DNA of 64,000 bases from NCBI GenBank assembly GCA_002049455.2, contig KV918862.1, forward strand, positions 62,001 to 126,000, read 5' to 3'. This DNA comes from Porphyra umbilicalis (Eukaryota; Rhodophyta; Bangiophyceae; Bangiales; Bangiaceae). Under the pieces are notes generated by a model. The model worked only from the letters and a program-made list of their open reading frames with translations. It had not been told where the DNA came from and searched no databases. Position numbers and translations under genes: made by a program. Position 1 is the stretch's first letter. The number at the start of each line of letters is the position of its first letter. This document shows positions 25,439 through 34,930 of this stretch, one piece after another.

Positions 25439-27190
25439 TCAAGAGGCACCCTTCCGCCCCCCCCCCCCGAGCACCTTCAGCTTGTCCACCAAAACGTTCA
25501 CGCTGCTGATGGATAGCCGCTCCACCAGCACAGGAGCATGACATCCGGCCAGGCCCTTAGAATTCGGAAGGCCCTGGCGGAGCCGCTCGTGCTCTTCATC
25601 GAACATCACTGGTGCACACCGCCAGCAGCACAGTGGCGCGTGAGGAACCGCATCATCACCGAGCTGCTCAATGCACGCCGGGCAGACAACCGCAGAAATC
25701 CATGTGACCACACCACAGTGAGGGCATGAAGCGCCGTCAGTAGAGTAGTCTGTAGCAGCTCCCCCCACCTCGCTTGGGAGCACTAAGGGCTCACCCACCG
25801 ACTGGATCGCATTTTCGACGATGAACTGCTGAACAGCTCGTGATGTGCTTTTGAGGGCCACAGCAGTGGGCTTTTTGCCTCCCCAGCCTGGCTGAGAGTC
25901 CACTTCCATGAAGGTAACGACATTGTTGAGGTACTCTTCTCAGTACGACACCATCACGGCGACATCGCGTCGGAACTCTGCTGGCTCTCACGCTTCATAG
26001 GTCTGCGCATTGCGGCACCACCACTCTCCATCGGCCAGCTTCTGAGCGGCAAGCAACAGCAACCTTTCGAGAGGGATGCGGATTGTGAGCTTCGTACGCC
26101 AGTTTGCGGCATGTTCTGACGCATAAGAAAGCCAACCCGTGCATGCCAGGTTCACAGCAGAGGCTATGTTTGGTCCCCCGTTGAAACCACTGTGCAGTAC
26201 CCCGTTGCAACACAGTCCCCAGTCTCCATCGCGTGGAACCCCACGCGAACGCCATGCGCTAGAAACAGAGTCGCAGGCCAAAGTCACGCTTTCACTGCGA
26301 GTACCTCGCATACATCCCCTCCAGCCGCTGCCAGCACAGCGGGGTCCATGTGGTCTCGCATGACGCGCTCTGCTGGTGGACGTTCGGGGGCAGGAATAAA
26401 TAACCAAAACTTATTTGAGCCCTTCTGCAAGTACGATGAGGACTGCAGCAGACTGTCCTCCACGTGCCAGCTGAAGTGGGACCCTCTGGTCCCAGCGTAA
26501 AGCAGGTTGGTGTTTATCCCTTCGTACGTAGACGCGGCACCGAGCATGGTGTGGTGGTTTAGAGTGCGTGGATTCTCAAAGCGCTCACGAGGAGGAACAG
26601 GAGCCGCTATGGCGGTACAGGAAGGGTCGCCAAGGCTCCTGCTGCACCCATCCTCGTTTTGGAGGTGACATATCTGAAAGAAAGTACACATCGATTGGTC
26701 TTGGCTCACCGCCCATCACCATCTTCTCGTTCCGAGCAGCGGTCACCTGTCGCACCCATGTGATGCTTCGATCATTCACACTGCTGAGGAAGCGCTTCAC
26801 ACCAAAGTGTTTGTACTCAGATCGAAAGGAAGCTGCGCTCTCGCTGACTTTTCGGTTGAGTTCCGTAGCAGACAACCGTTTTTCCCGTTCTGACGGCAGC
26901 TGAGCCCGTAACTCTTTGCGTTTCACACTAGAGTCGGCCGCAGGCCTGCCAAAGAATGCGTCACTCACAATGGTCGGGTATTGTGGAAAGGTCTGAACGC
27001 GCACCCTGAGCTTATCCCTGGTATGTCGCTTGGGCATGCGACTGGACGGAGGACGCGTCTCGGGGGCTACTACTCGGAAAACGTGAGCACCAAATGTCCG
27101 AATCGACGCAATCTTTGATCGAATCAGACCGTTCATTCCTAATTCAGGAACCGATGTCATTTCTGTAACAGGTGCTGAGTGGAACTGCAT
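25439..27190 (-). pseudogene. JmjN-JmjC-C5HC2 (KDM5-like) histone demethylase, decayed
   Basis: In minus-strand order: a JmjN-like block (IRSKIASIRTFGAHVFRVV); then, after a 74-nt GT-AG intron at 26673-26746 (CAG/gtgacc ... ttctttcag), a JmjC domain. Its core TNLLYAGTRGSHFSWHVED carries the HxE iron ligands (His codon 26464-26466), Lys in NKFW aligns with the 2-oxoglutarate Lys, and the third ligand is in VLHSGFNGGPN (His codon 26192-26194). A C5HC2-like zinc finger follows (CPHC, VVCPACIEQ, LCCWRC). Such enzymes remove methyl groups from histone lysines, and this domain order is that of KDM5/JARID1 and related proteins. Damage: one frameshift near 26300 inside JmjC and two in-frame TGA (25996-25998 region and about 25936). 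An amino-terminal segment in another frame continues up to 27858. Confidence 0.82.
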
Positions 27191-27858
27191 GACATGTCGT
27201 GACGAGGACCCAACCGCCTGGGCAGACGCCTCCTCTTTGTCGTGATGTGCTGCTGCCGGGCCACGCGCCTCATTGGCATGTAAGCCACGGGTTGAGGGGG
27301 CATGTACTTCTCTGGCAGCATCAACATCGTGCTTGATAGCACCTTCTCGGCGCTCGGCCGTGGTTTCACGGCGGCGGCTGACCTCTGGGGCACCTTTGAC
27401 GTGGTCAGGGCAGTGTTTTTTGTCGTAGCGTTGCCGGACACAGGCCCGAGCTGCATTGCTTCATCGATATATGGTACGTATGACGACCCGGAGCGTCCAG
27501 GTTTGCCTCTGAAGCATGTGGAGGAGAGAGCCTCTGAAATATACCTGAGGTCCTCCGCGTCCAAGCTGGATATCGGATCGTCATGGCGCGAGGCAGAGAC
27601 TCCACTAAACAAAGACAAATCATCCCAAAGTTGACCACCTCCCACATCACAACCGCTACCGCCATCATCGTCCCGATCGTCGGCAGCTGCAGCGTCGGTG
27701 GCCACATGTCGCACGTCTCCAGCAGCCCCGTCATGACGGCGTCGATCGCGTGCGCGAGCGACAACGTGTCGATCGCCGTGCGCGGCGGCGTCGACACGGG
27801 AGTCTACGGCGCCGCCACCTACGCCATCACGGGCGGCGGCGTCTTGTCCTCGATGCAC
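27191..27858 (-). CDS. probable N-terminal exon of the JmjC gene
   Basis: The frame is open from within the 153-bp repeat (HRGQDAAARD...) into unique sequence (GGGQLWDDLSLFSGVSASRH, ISSLDAEDLRYISEAL, MLPEKYMPPQPVAYMPMRR, a basic TTKRRRLPRRLGPRH) and stops at 27157 inside the next segment. A good acceptor (cacctgttacag) near 27168 would lead into the JmjN part in another frame. The link to the JmjC gene is inferred from strand, spacing and this splice site. It has no recognised domain. Confidence 0.4.
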
Positions 27859-28965
27859 ATGAACACCATCAACAGCAACTCCACCAGCACGGCGTCGGTC
27901 GTCCGTGCGTGTTGCGAGATCTCCATCGCCATCGCCGGCGGCGTCGGCACGGGCTCCGAAATCGCGGCCGTCTACTCCAACATGGGTGTCGGCATCGTGA
28001 CGTCACTTCACATGATTGCCAACAACGACAACTCCACCAACACGGCGTCGGTCCTGCGCGCGTGCACTAACTCATCCATCGCCATCCACGGCCGCAACAT
28101 CTCGTTCGCCGTCGACGGCGCTGCTGGCAGCGTCAAGACGGGTGCCTGCAAGCACATGTGACTCATCAACAACGGCTCCATGCTCACGGCGTCGGCCGTG
28201 CGCAAGTGTAGAAACTTGTCAAACGTTGTCGAGGGCGCCGCCGCCGGCGACACGACGGGCGACGACTGCGGCGCCGCCTCGCCCGTCACCTTCGCTACTG
28301 TCGGGCCTTTGCTCAACGTGTGAAGAGTCGACAACATCGCCACAATCACGGCGTTGGCCTTGCGCGCATGCGTCCACTTCGACATCGTCAGGCATCGCGG
28401 CATCATGGCGGGCGCCGCCTACGCGGCCGTCTCCTCCTTCACAGCCATCGGCATCAGGACCTGCACGAACATGTAACTCATCCACAACATCTCCACGATC
28501 ACGGCGTCGGCCTTTGGCGCGTGCGGCAACTTGGACGTTGCTATGCACGGCAGCGTCGACGCGGGCGCCGCCAACGGGGCCGTCTCCTCCATCACGGCTA
28601 TCGGCATCACGACCTCCACGGACATGTAACTCATCCACAACAGCTGCACGATCACGGCGTCGGCTGCGGGCGTGTGCGGCAACTTGGACGTTGCTATGCA
28701 CGGTAGTGTCGACACGGGCGCCGCCAACGGGGGCGTCTCCGCCATCACGGCCATCGGCATCACGACCTACACGGACATGTAACTCATTCACAACAGCTGC
28801 ACGATCACGGCGTCGGCCTTTGGCGCGTGCGGCAACTTGGAGGTTGCTGTGCACGGCAGCGTCGACACGGGTGCCGACAGCTCGGCCGTCCCCTTCAAGA
28901 CGGACGTGGGCGTTTGGACCTGCATGCACATGTAACTCATCATCAACAGCTCCACGATCACAGCA
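27738..28965 (-). repeat. 153-bp tandem coding repeat, eight units
   Basis: Unit starts (the recurring ggcgtcgg phrase) fall at 27738, 27891, 28044, 28188, 28350, 28503, 28656, 28809 and 28962. Seven of the steps are 153 bp and one pair is 144 and 162, so every length change is a multiple of three (in fact nine). The minus-strand peptide is rich in Arg, Asp and Gly (ELHVRAGPDAD, VQVAARAKGRRRD). Five units are open in the frame of the long upstream gene. The remaining ones carry three in-frame stops. The plus strand is also largely open except for one stop per unit. Confidence 0.85.
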
Positions 28966-31536
28966 ACGGCCGTGCCCGCGTCCTGAAACTTGTCGAGCGC
29001 TGCACTTAACCTCATCTTCGTCGTCACGGGCACGGCTGTCGGCTCTGTCAGCGTCTTTGCTCCGACGAGCGCCGCGATACCCCGCTCGACCGGGAATGGA
29101 GCCGCTACTGCCGCCGCCATCGCTGCCACCGCCGCCATCGCCGCCGCTATCGCGCGCGCTGTGGGCGCCACGATACCCCGCTCGACCGAGAATAGAGCCG
29201 CCACTGCCGCCGCCATCGCTGCCACCGCCGCCATCGCCGCCGCCATCGCGCGCGCTGTGGGCGCCGCGATACCCCGCTCGACCGGGAATGGAGCCGCCAC
29301 TGCCGCCGCCATCGCTGCCGCCGCCGCCATCGCCGCCGCCATCGCGCGCGCTGTCACCTGAGCCGGCGTCTTCGTCGTCTGTTACGTCCTTCATGCAGGC
29401 CCCGCCGTCAAAGGCCTCGTTTTCAGACATGTCGCACCCGTTCAAAAGCTCGTCGGCTGGTTCCTGCTCATGCCAGAACTTGCCACCAGGGCGGTGCGCT
29501 TCAACAATGCGGCGGATGAGGCCACGCAGGCGCCGGGGAGAATGGACATTGCGCCATTGCGGGCCATCGTCAGCGCTCAAAAGGCACGCTGCTGCTGCGG
29601 GCTCAGCAGAGTGGAGAAGAGAAAAGTACGCCAGCAGGTCTTCGGCCGTGTCCGCCATCTCTCCGGCCGGGGTCCCCACTCGGCGCACCGGCAAGAGATT
29701 CCTCAAGCATCCATTCACACGCATTCGCATCGCAATGCAGTCCTTGCTGCGCAGGCGGGTCTGGCAAATGGCTGCGGTCAAGGAGCGGAAGAGGCCGTTC
29801 ACCACCTCAAAGTCAACCTCCGCGCCTTTATTCCCCGCGTATGTGTTGATGAGCACCACGGCGGCCCCGTGAACGGGCTCGGCTTCGCCGTCGAGCGCGG
29901 CCTGAATAACCGACGGAACAACCTTGTCTACGCCTCGAATTACCACCCCCGACCAACCCCGTCCACTGTAAACCGGCATGACGACCGTACCGCCGCTGAA
30001 CACAAGGCGGTCGAGCAAGACGCTGGCAGTCCTGTTTACGATCATGACGTCGTCTGTCGAGGCGTCCTTAACGCCCTCGCCGTCCACTGCAGAGAGCACG
30101 CGCAGGCCACCGATAACACCGCTGCTTCTAGCCCAGTAGCGAAGCCACAATAGGAGGCCGACCATCATGTGCTTGGACATTTCCTTGCCATCTTCCAAGG
30201 ACGCCAAGTCCGTTGCCGACAGTTTTACGTGCCGCTCGGCGCGGACCGGGAAGAGGAATCGTGGTGGCACTGGGAGACTCGATGCGGAGGGCACCGGACA
30301 AATGGGCACAGAGCGTATCCTCGAGGGTGCGCCTGCGCTAGAGGCGCGTGGTAGGACTTGAGGCCCATGCGGCGGCGGGGGTTTAAAGATCGTGACAGTG
30401 GCCGTCGACGGGGAGTCGCCATCCCGACTGGCCTTTCGACGAAAGCGCTTGGGAGGAGGTGGGGCTTGGCGTAAGAGTGGCCGTCTACGTGCGCTCGGGT
30501 CGGCCACAGCCTTGGCACGCGGCGCGATCGGCGTGTTGGAGGGACGTGGGGCCGGCACAGGAGCAGGAGGCGTCACGAAAGGGTGGACAGAGGGCAGGGC
30601 ACGGTGGGCCACGGCAGAGCATTGGCCCTTGCATCCGTGGGATACCAAGGCTTGCTGGACGCGGAAGCCTGCTGCCGCAGTGTCGCCGCAACTCGGAGCA
30701 CCGTCGCCACAACTCGGCGCACCGTCGCCGTCTTCGTGTAAGATCCTTACAGCTGAAGCAAATAGCGAATCAATCGCCTTGACGTCGCCACAGCCGCCAC
30801 GGCACTGCCTCAAAACTTGCAGCCGGTTGAAGCTCGGCACGTATCCCAGCCCGGCGAGTTCCAGGGCCGACAAGAGCACCCGCAACTGTGTAGCTGTCAG
30901 CCCGCCTACACTACCAGCCAATTCACGCCGCGCATCGTTGATGACCACGATCATGTCGGGCGCAGACTGGGCCCCGTCGACCACATGCACCGCCCCACGT
31001 GCCAAAGCGTGTGTGCGCTGGGCCACCCGCCTGCCATGGCCATACGCTGTAGTCTGTTGCGTCGCCCCCGGCCGACCCCGTACACTCATCCCACGCGCGA
31101 GCTGGAGACCGCTGACAGATATGGAAGCACTGTCTGCCACCGGTCCGAGCGGCGCTCCGCTGTCATCGCCATGGTCTGGCACGTGGGAGGGCTCGACACG
31201 GCGAATCGGCTGGCCCTCGCCACCGCCGCGTTCTGTCCCGCTGCCGCGGCCACGACGACGGCCACGGCCGCCACCGCGTCTGTTTCCGACGATGCTGCCG
31301 TGCGTAATCGCCGGGGCCGAGTGGGCGTTACTATCGGCTTCTCGAGCCAGCGCCACCGCCCTTCGTTCAAAAGCATCCACGGCATCGACGGCCCGCGCGG
31401 ATTCTTCAGCCACGCGGGCCGCTTCCACATTCAGAGCCTCCGCCCGCCGACGGGCGCGTGCCACCTGACGACGTTGGTTGCGAGATAACTCGCCCGGCAA
31501 CGTCCTGAGACACTCTGATGCATCACCCCCCTTCAT
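28219..31536 (-). CDS. large protein with degenerate C48/Ulp1-like domain and tandem repeats
   Basis: The 1105-codon frame is uninterrupted from the first ATG (MKGGDASECLRTLPGELSRN). It has a helical Arg/Ala/Glu-rich start, a Pro/basic middle, then a globular part: SATDLASLEDGKEMSKHMMV, DDVMIVNRTASVLLDRLVF, GGTVVMPVYSGRGWSGVVI, AAVVLINTYAGNKGAEVDFE. The strand-turn-strand 'VxMPVxxxxxWxxVVI' followed by a VLINT strand looks like the core of C48 (Ulp1-type) cysteine proteases. However the catalytic His before Trp is Gly, and no YNCG-type Cys block follows. An acidic stretch, three near-identical 37-residue Gly/Ser/Asp repeats (29050-29350), and the 153-bp repeats end the protein. It may be an accessory protein of the adjoining transposon. 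The protease assignment is an inference. Confidence 0.55.
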   Translation of the reverse strand: MKGGDASECLRTLPGELSRNQRRQVARARRRAEALNVEAARVAEESARAVDAVDAFERRAVALAREADSNAHSAPAITHGSIVGNRRGGGRGRRRGRGSGTERGGGEGQPIRRVEPSHVPDHGDDSGAPLGPVADSASISVSGLQLARGMSVRGRPGATQQTTAYGHGRRVAQRTHALARGAVHVVDGAQSAPDMIVVINDARRELAGSVGGLTATQLRVLLSALELAGLGYVPSFNRLQVLRQCRGGCGDVKAIDSLFASAVRILHEDGDGAPSCGDGAPSCGDTAAAGFRVQQALVSHGCKGQCSAVAHRALPSVHPFVTPPAPVPAPRPSNTPIAPRAKAVADPSARRRPLLRQAPPPPKRFRRKASRDGDSPSTATVTIFKPPPPHGPQVLPRASSAGAPSRIRSVPICPVPSASSLPVPPRFLFPVRAERHVKLSATDLASLEDGKEMSKHMMVGLLLWLRYWARSSGVIGGLRVLSAVDGEGVKDASTDDVMIVNRTASVLLDRLVFSGGTVVMPVYSGRGWSGVVIRGVDKVVPSVIQAALDGEAEPVHGAAVVLINTYAGNKGAEVDFEVVNGLFRSLTAAICQTRLRSKDCIAMRMRVNGCLRNLLPVRRVGTPAGEMADTAEDLLAYFSLLHSAEPAAAACLLSADDGPQWRNVHSPRRLRGLIRRIVEAHRPGGKFWHEQEPADELLNGCDMSENEAFDGGACMKDVTDDEDAGSGDSARDGGGDGGGGSDGGGSGGSIPGRAGYRGAHSARDGGGDGGGGSDGGGSGGSILGRAGYRGAHSARDSGGDGGGGSDGGGSSGSIPGRAGYRGARRSKDADRADSRARDDEDEVKCSARQVSGRGHGRCCDRGAVDDELHVHAGPNAHVRLEGDGRAVGTRVDAAVHSNLQVAARAKGRRRDRAAVVNELHVRVGRDADGRDGGDAPVGGARVDTTVHSNVQVAAHARSRRRDRAAVVDELHVRGGRDADSRDGGDGPVGGARVDAAVHSNVQVAARAKGRRRDRGDVVDELHVRAGPDADGCEGGDGRVGGARHDAAMPDDVEVDACAQGQRRDCGDVVDSSHVEQRPDSSEGDGRGGAAVVARRVAGGGALDNV
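29050..29360 (-). repeat. three 111-bp in-frame repeats
   Basis: Three tandem 37-codon units (AHSARD, GGGDGGGGSDGGG, PGRAGYRG) sit inside the large minus-strand gene. They are nearly identical, suggesting recent expansion. Confidence 0.8.
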
Positions 31537-31911
31537 AGCCTGCACCCACCGACCAGGTTACGAGCCAAGAAGCGCAGCAGAATCAGAGTGGCGGTCAATA
31601 AGAACGTTGGTGGTTGGTCGAGGGTATTGGGCAGAGACCCCTACGTCACCACAGCACAATCAGCTCTTTCGGGCGATCGGCGGCGGACTGCCTCGTACCC
31701 ACCTTAAGGGTGACGGGAGAACTTCCTCAGTGAGGACCGCCCACCCGGTGGGGCGGCCAACTCAAAAATACCAGCAGTTGGCCCCAGCAAAGGGACACAG
31801 CCCGCGGAAACAATAGCGCACAACGGCCCTCCTGGGCGGTGTGTACGAGTTCGGCGCGCACCCACCGGCGGGGTGACGAGCTGGAAAAATCAAGTCAAGC
31901 CGGCCCACCTA

Positions 31912-32576
31912 AAGGTCTATTCCATGCATTTAGGCGCATGAGGAAAGGGTTTTCTCTGATGTTCTAGACTGTTTTTAACCATGAAAAGTAAATAGAACTG
32001 GTCTCCGTGGCATGGGTACTCAAGGAAAAAAGACTAGGCGCTCAAATGATCTTGCAGCGCTGAGATACACCTCGGTGTTTCTCTGCCCTTCCAGAATCGC
32101 GCCGTTTTCTTCGTCTCTGCCGATTCAGAGCTGGCTCTGACCAATTTCTGATGCAAGACACGTATTGATCCGATCTGGCATCCCATGGAAATGCACTTTC
32201 TCTCGGCCGGCTACGAGCATCACCTGCCCCCCACCACCACTGCCCATGTTGACCAACGGCCACACATGTCGTCCAGACTTCCCCGCAGCACCGATGACAC
32301 GCATTTTGTTGCCTAGCCACGTCGAGTTACCGCCTGCAGCGTCATCAGCGGGCCATTTGTTCCACAAAAAGGCGTTCAAGATAACGGTGGGATGCAACGA
32401 AAAACGTCTGTCTCTCAAGCCTATTGTCGTAGCCGCCTGAAAGTGCGTCATAAAAAAGCTGATGAAGTAGGCTCCAGGATGCGTCCATGCGGAGCGCCAA
32501 CACTCGTTCCATTGCCGAGTTCTGTGCGCGCCAATATGAGTCGCGCTCATGCGCCTTAATGCGTGGAATCGACCTT
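31912..32576. mobile_element. TA-inserted TIR element inside the 165-bp array
   Basis: The ends are a 31-bp inverted repeat with 28 matches (AAGGTC(T/G)ATTCCA(T/C)GCATT...GGCGCATGAG). TA flanks it on both sides (31910-31911, 32577-32578). In an uninterrupted array unit the same place reads CCACC-TG-GTGTG, so the empty site is consistent with insertion at a TA. Inside, a minus-strand peptide (HPTVILNAFLWNKWPADDAA, GNSTWLGNKMRVIGAAGKSG) could be a scrap of a DDE transposase, but it is too short to assign. Confidence 0.8.
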
Positions 32577-33047
32577 TAGTGTGCCGGCGACTAGCAACAG
32601 CCAGCGGTTGGCCCACGAAAAAAGGACACAAACCGCGGAAATAATAGCGCGCAACGGCCCTCCTGGGCGGTGTGCACGTGTTTGGCACGCACCCACCGGC
32701 GGGACGACGAGCTGCAAACAATATGTCAAGCCGGCCCACCTGGTGTGCCGGCGACTCGCAACAACCAGCGGTCGGCCCCAGCAAAAGGGACACAGCCCGC
32801 GGTGCAATTAACGCGCAACCGCCCGCGCGGGCAGTATGGACGCGTTCTGCACGCAACCACCGGCGGGGTGACGAGCTCGAAGGAGAAGTCAAGCCGGCCG
32901 GCCCGGTGTGCCGGCGACTCGTAAATGCCAGCGGTCAGCCCTAGAAAAAGGGACACACCCCGCTGCACAAGCCAGCCCCGCTTGCCCGAATGGGCGATTG
33001 GTGACACCCTCACACAAGCACCCGCCGGCGGGATGACGAGTGACAAT

Positions 33048-33289
33048 CAGGGGTTGTCAGGATACGCGTTTTTGGCCGTATCCGGTCCAGAATACGGGTA
33101 TATCCGAGGATATGTCGCAGAATATTCGTCCTCGATAGTCCATTGGAGAAAAAGACACAACCGTTGCGATGCTCTCGAGCTCAGTATGTCGATATCCGCA
33201 ACAGCGCTGTGGAAAAGGTGTCTAAAGCAGGCGATTTGTCTGCAATTACAGTAGGTTCTGATAGCGGATATATATTTTGACAACCCCTG
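33048..33289. mobile_element. hAT-like MITE with 8-bp target duplication
   Basis: The 242-bp insert has perfect 12-bp inverted ends CAGGGGTTGTCA/TGACAACCCCTG. It is bordered by GTGACAAT (33040-33047) and GTGATAAT (33290-33297), an 8-bp duplication with one change. An 8-bp duplication and a CAGGG-type end are typical of hAT elements. It has no coding capacity. It lies in the fourth unit of the 165-bp array. Confidence 0.88.
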
Positions 33290-33480
33290 GTGATAATGCA
33301 CAGTAAAGACCGCCCACCCGGTGTGGAGGCCACCCCAAAAGGCCAGCGGTTGGACCCCCGCGAGAGGGACACAGCCCGCGGCTGCGCCAAAGCGCGATCG
33401 CCCGTTGGGGCGCTCCGCGGCGGTCTGGCACGCACCCACCGGCGGGGTAGCGGGCCTCAAAGCTCAATCGTGCCCTCAAA

Positions 33481-33829
33481 AACAAAGCAAAGGGAAAGTA
33501 GGAAAGGGGGGAACAGAGTGTGCCATAGTAGAATGAGATCCAGAGAGGGGGGACAGTATTAACGAGCAAGTAGGGGATCGGTACATGCGTCGCTGGGGTA
33601 CTAGACGTACTGAGGAACGGTACAGTGATGGCACTAGCTCGACGACGGTGAACCGTCGTGCCGAGACCGCACGTGCTGCTCTCCGAGTGCGGCGGAGGAC
33701 AGTAACAGGTTCGGCCGCGTGCTCTGGGAGTGCCACGGATAGGCGCGGCCGCCACAGCCGCGCGTGCGGCTGAGAGGCTGTGCGCTCCCCCCCCCACACC
33801 GGATACGTCGGACACCCATGTCTGGCAGG
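33481..33829. other. non-coding interval
   Basis: No gene seen. The sequence between the 165-bp array and the 105-bp duplication has no feature I can support. Confidence 0.35.
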
Positions 33830-34040
33830 CTGCGCGACGGGCGCGGAACACCATGTGAGATCACCCGTCGCCCCCGGCTGGGTGGGCCGGATTGTGAGCA
33901 ATCTCGAAAAACGATGGACACTGTTGCCTGGCGGCGGCGTGGAGGGCGCGGAGCACCATGTAAGATCACATGTCGGCAGCGGACGGGTGGACCGGATACT
34001 GAGCAATCTCGGGAAACGATGCAAAATATTTACCACATGC
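33830..34040. repeat. 105-bp tandem duplication
   Basis: Two units (for example gcgcgg(a/g)(a/g)caccatgt at 33841 and 33946) are offset by exactly 105 bp with about 80% identity. The plus strand reads GAEHHVRS...GR(I/V).SNL(E/G)KR in both. There is no known domain. Confidence 0.75.
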
Positions 34041-34055
34041 AATCACACGTGCAGT

Positions 34056-34930
34056 CAAATACACGCCGCCGTCGTCGACAGAGATCTGCAGCAATACTGT
34101 AATCAGCACCGGCGACGTTTCAGCGTACCCTGATTGGCTGCTAGACCAGGGTTTAGGTAATCATCGCACCAGGATGTGGTTCTGGTTCTACGTGATTAAT
34201 ACAACATGCATATGACGTAACGCGACGGCGACAAATACGTAAACTTACGGTTTTCGTGCCCCGCATCTCCCGCTGGAGAGCAGTAGGCTGCTCCACGCAT
34301 GTCCTGATTCCGGCTCTGAGAGGGCATCTGCGCCTGTTCAGGGAGGTCATGAGGTCCAGATCTGCGGGGCACTGACCCACGGAGATCCTGCTCTGGTGCT
34401 CGGGAGCTATGCGCTCGCCTCATATCCGACTCACTGAGAGCGTACGCCTTCTCTTTGGCAGATCCGGGGCACTCTGTAGTGCTGAGCCCATAGCTACGCC
34501 CACCACACCTGATCCTGGGATGACTCCACTGTGCCTGAGACCTCGCTACGCTTGCGGTTCGCACGGTGCGCACAGTGACTGAGACTTGGTGACACGTGCG
34601 GAGATACACACCTCGACTGCCTCCCTGATGCGCTTGCGGAGCGACGGACGTTGATTGGGACGCGGTCACGGTTGCAACTACAATGCCCAGCAGCGACGCT
34701 GACGATGCTCCTGATGCTCCCTCCCCATCGCCAGTTGTCAATGGCGCCCTGTTCGCGAGCGTCTGGGACGCACATGGAGCACGTTTCCCGCTTGAATCAG
34801 TGGTGTTTTGTGCACGGCTTCTATCCGAGTTCCTATCCCGGATAATCTCTGATCTATTACTGGTTGTACGAGTTTTCGGACGCTGTCTAACCCGTACGCA
34901 GCATCCTCGTACTCGTGCCTTTCTGCCGCT
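34056..34930. other. no assigned gene
   Basis: Opposite frames are open at 34196-34942 (minus) and 34683-34949 (plus). The plus frame (MPSSDADDAPDAPSPSP) could be an upstream exon of the decayed gene that follows. Not resolved. Confidence 0.3.

Larger units (their letters stand above)
31746..33480. repeat. ~165-bp tandem array, five units, interrupted by two MITEs
   Basis: Units start with ggtgtgccggcgactcg-like sequence at 31746, 32578, 32742, 32905 and 33320. After removing the two insertions (31912-32576 and 33048-33289 with one copy of each target duplication) the spacings become 165, 164, 163 and 165 bp. Conserved blocks are AAAGGGACACAGCCCGCGG and CACGCACCCACCGGCGGGGT. The second contains an inverted CACCGGCGGG motif. 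No gene was recognised, although the minus strand is mostly open. Confidence 0.85.

Noticed and set aside
27583-28161. 192-codon plus-strand Ser/Thr/Ala-rich gene
   Set aside because: It lies within the 153-bp array, which carries a stop in nearly every unit in this phase; the minus strand is open for far longer.
28016-29872. 618-codon plus-strand Arg/Ser/Pro-rich frame
   Set aside because: Composition typical of a shadow frame opposite a GC-rich gene; it only mirrors the repeats of the minus-strand protein.
32125-33460. minus-strand genes across the 165-bp array
   Set aside because: The frames cross unit borders and two MITEs; similarity between them is due to the repeat, not to protein conservation.
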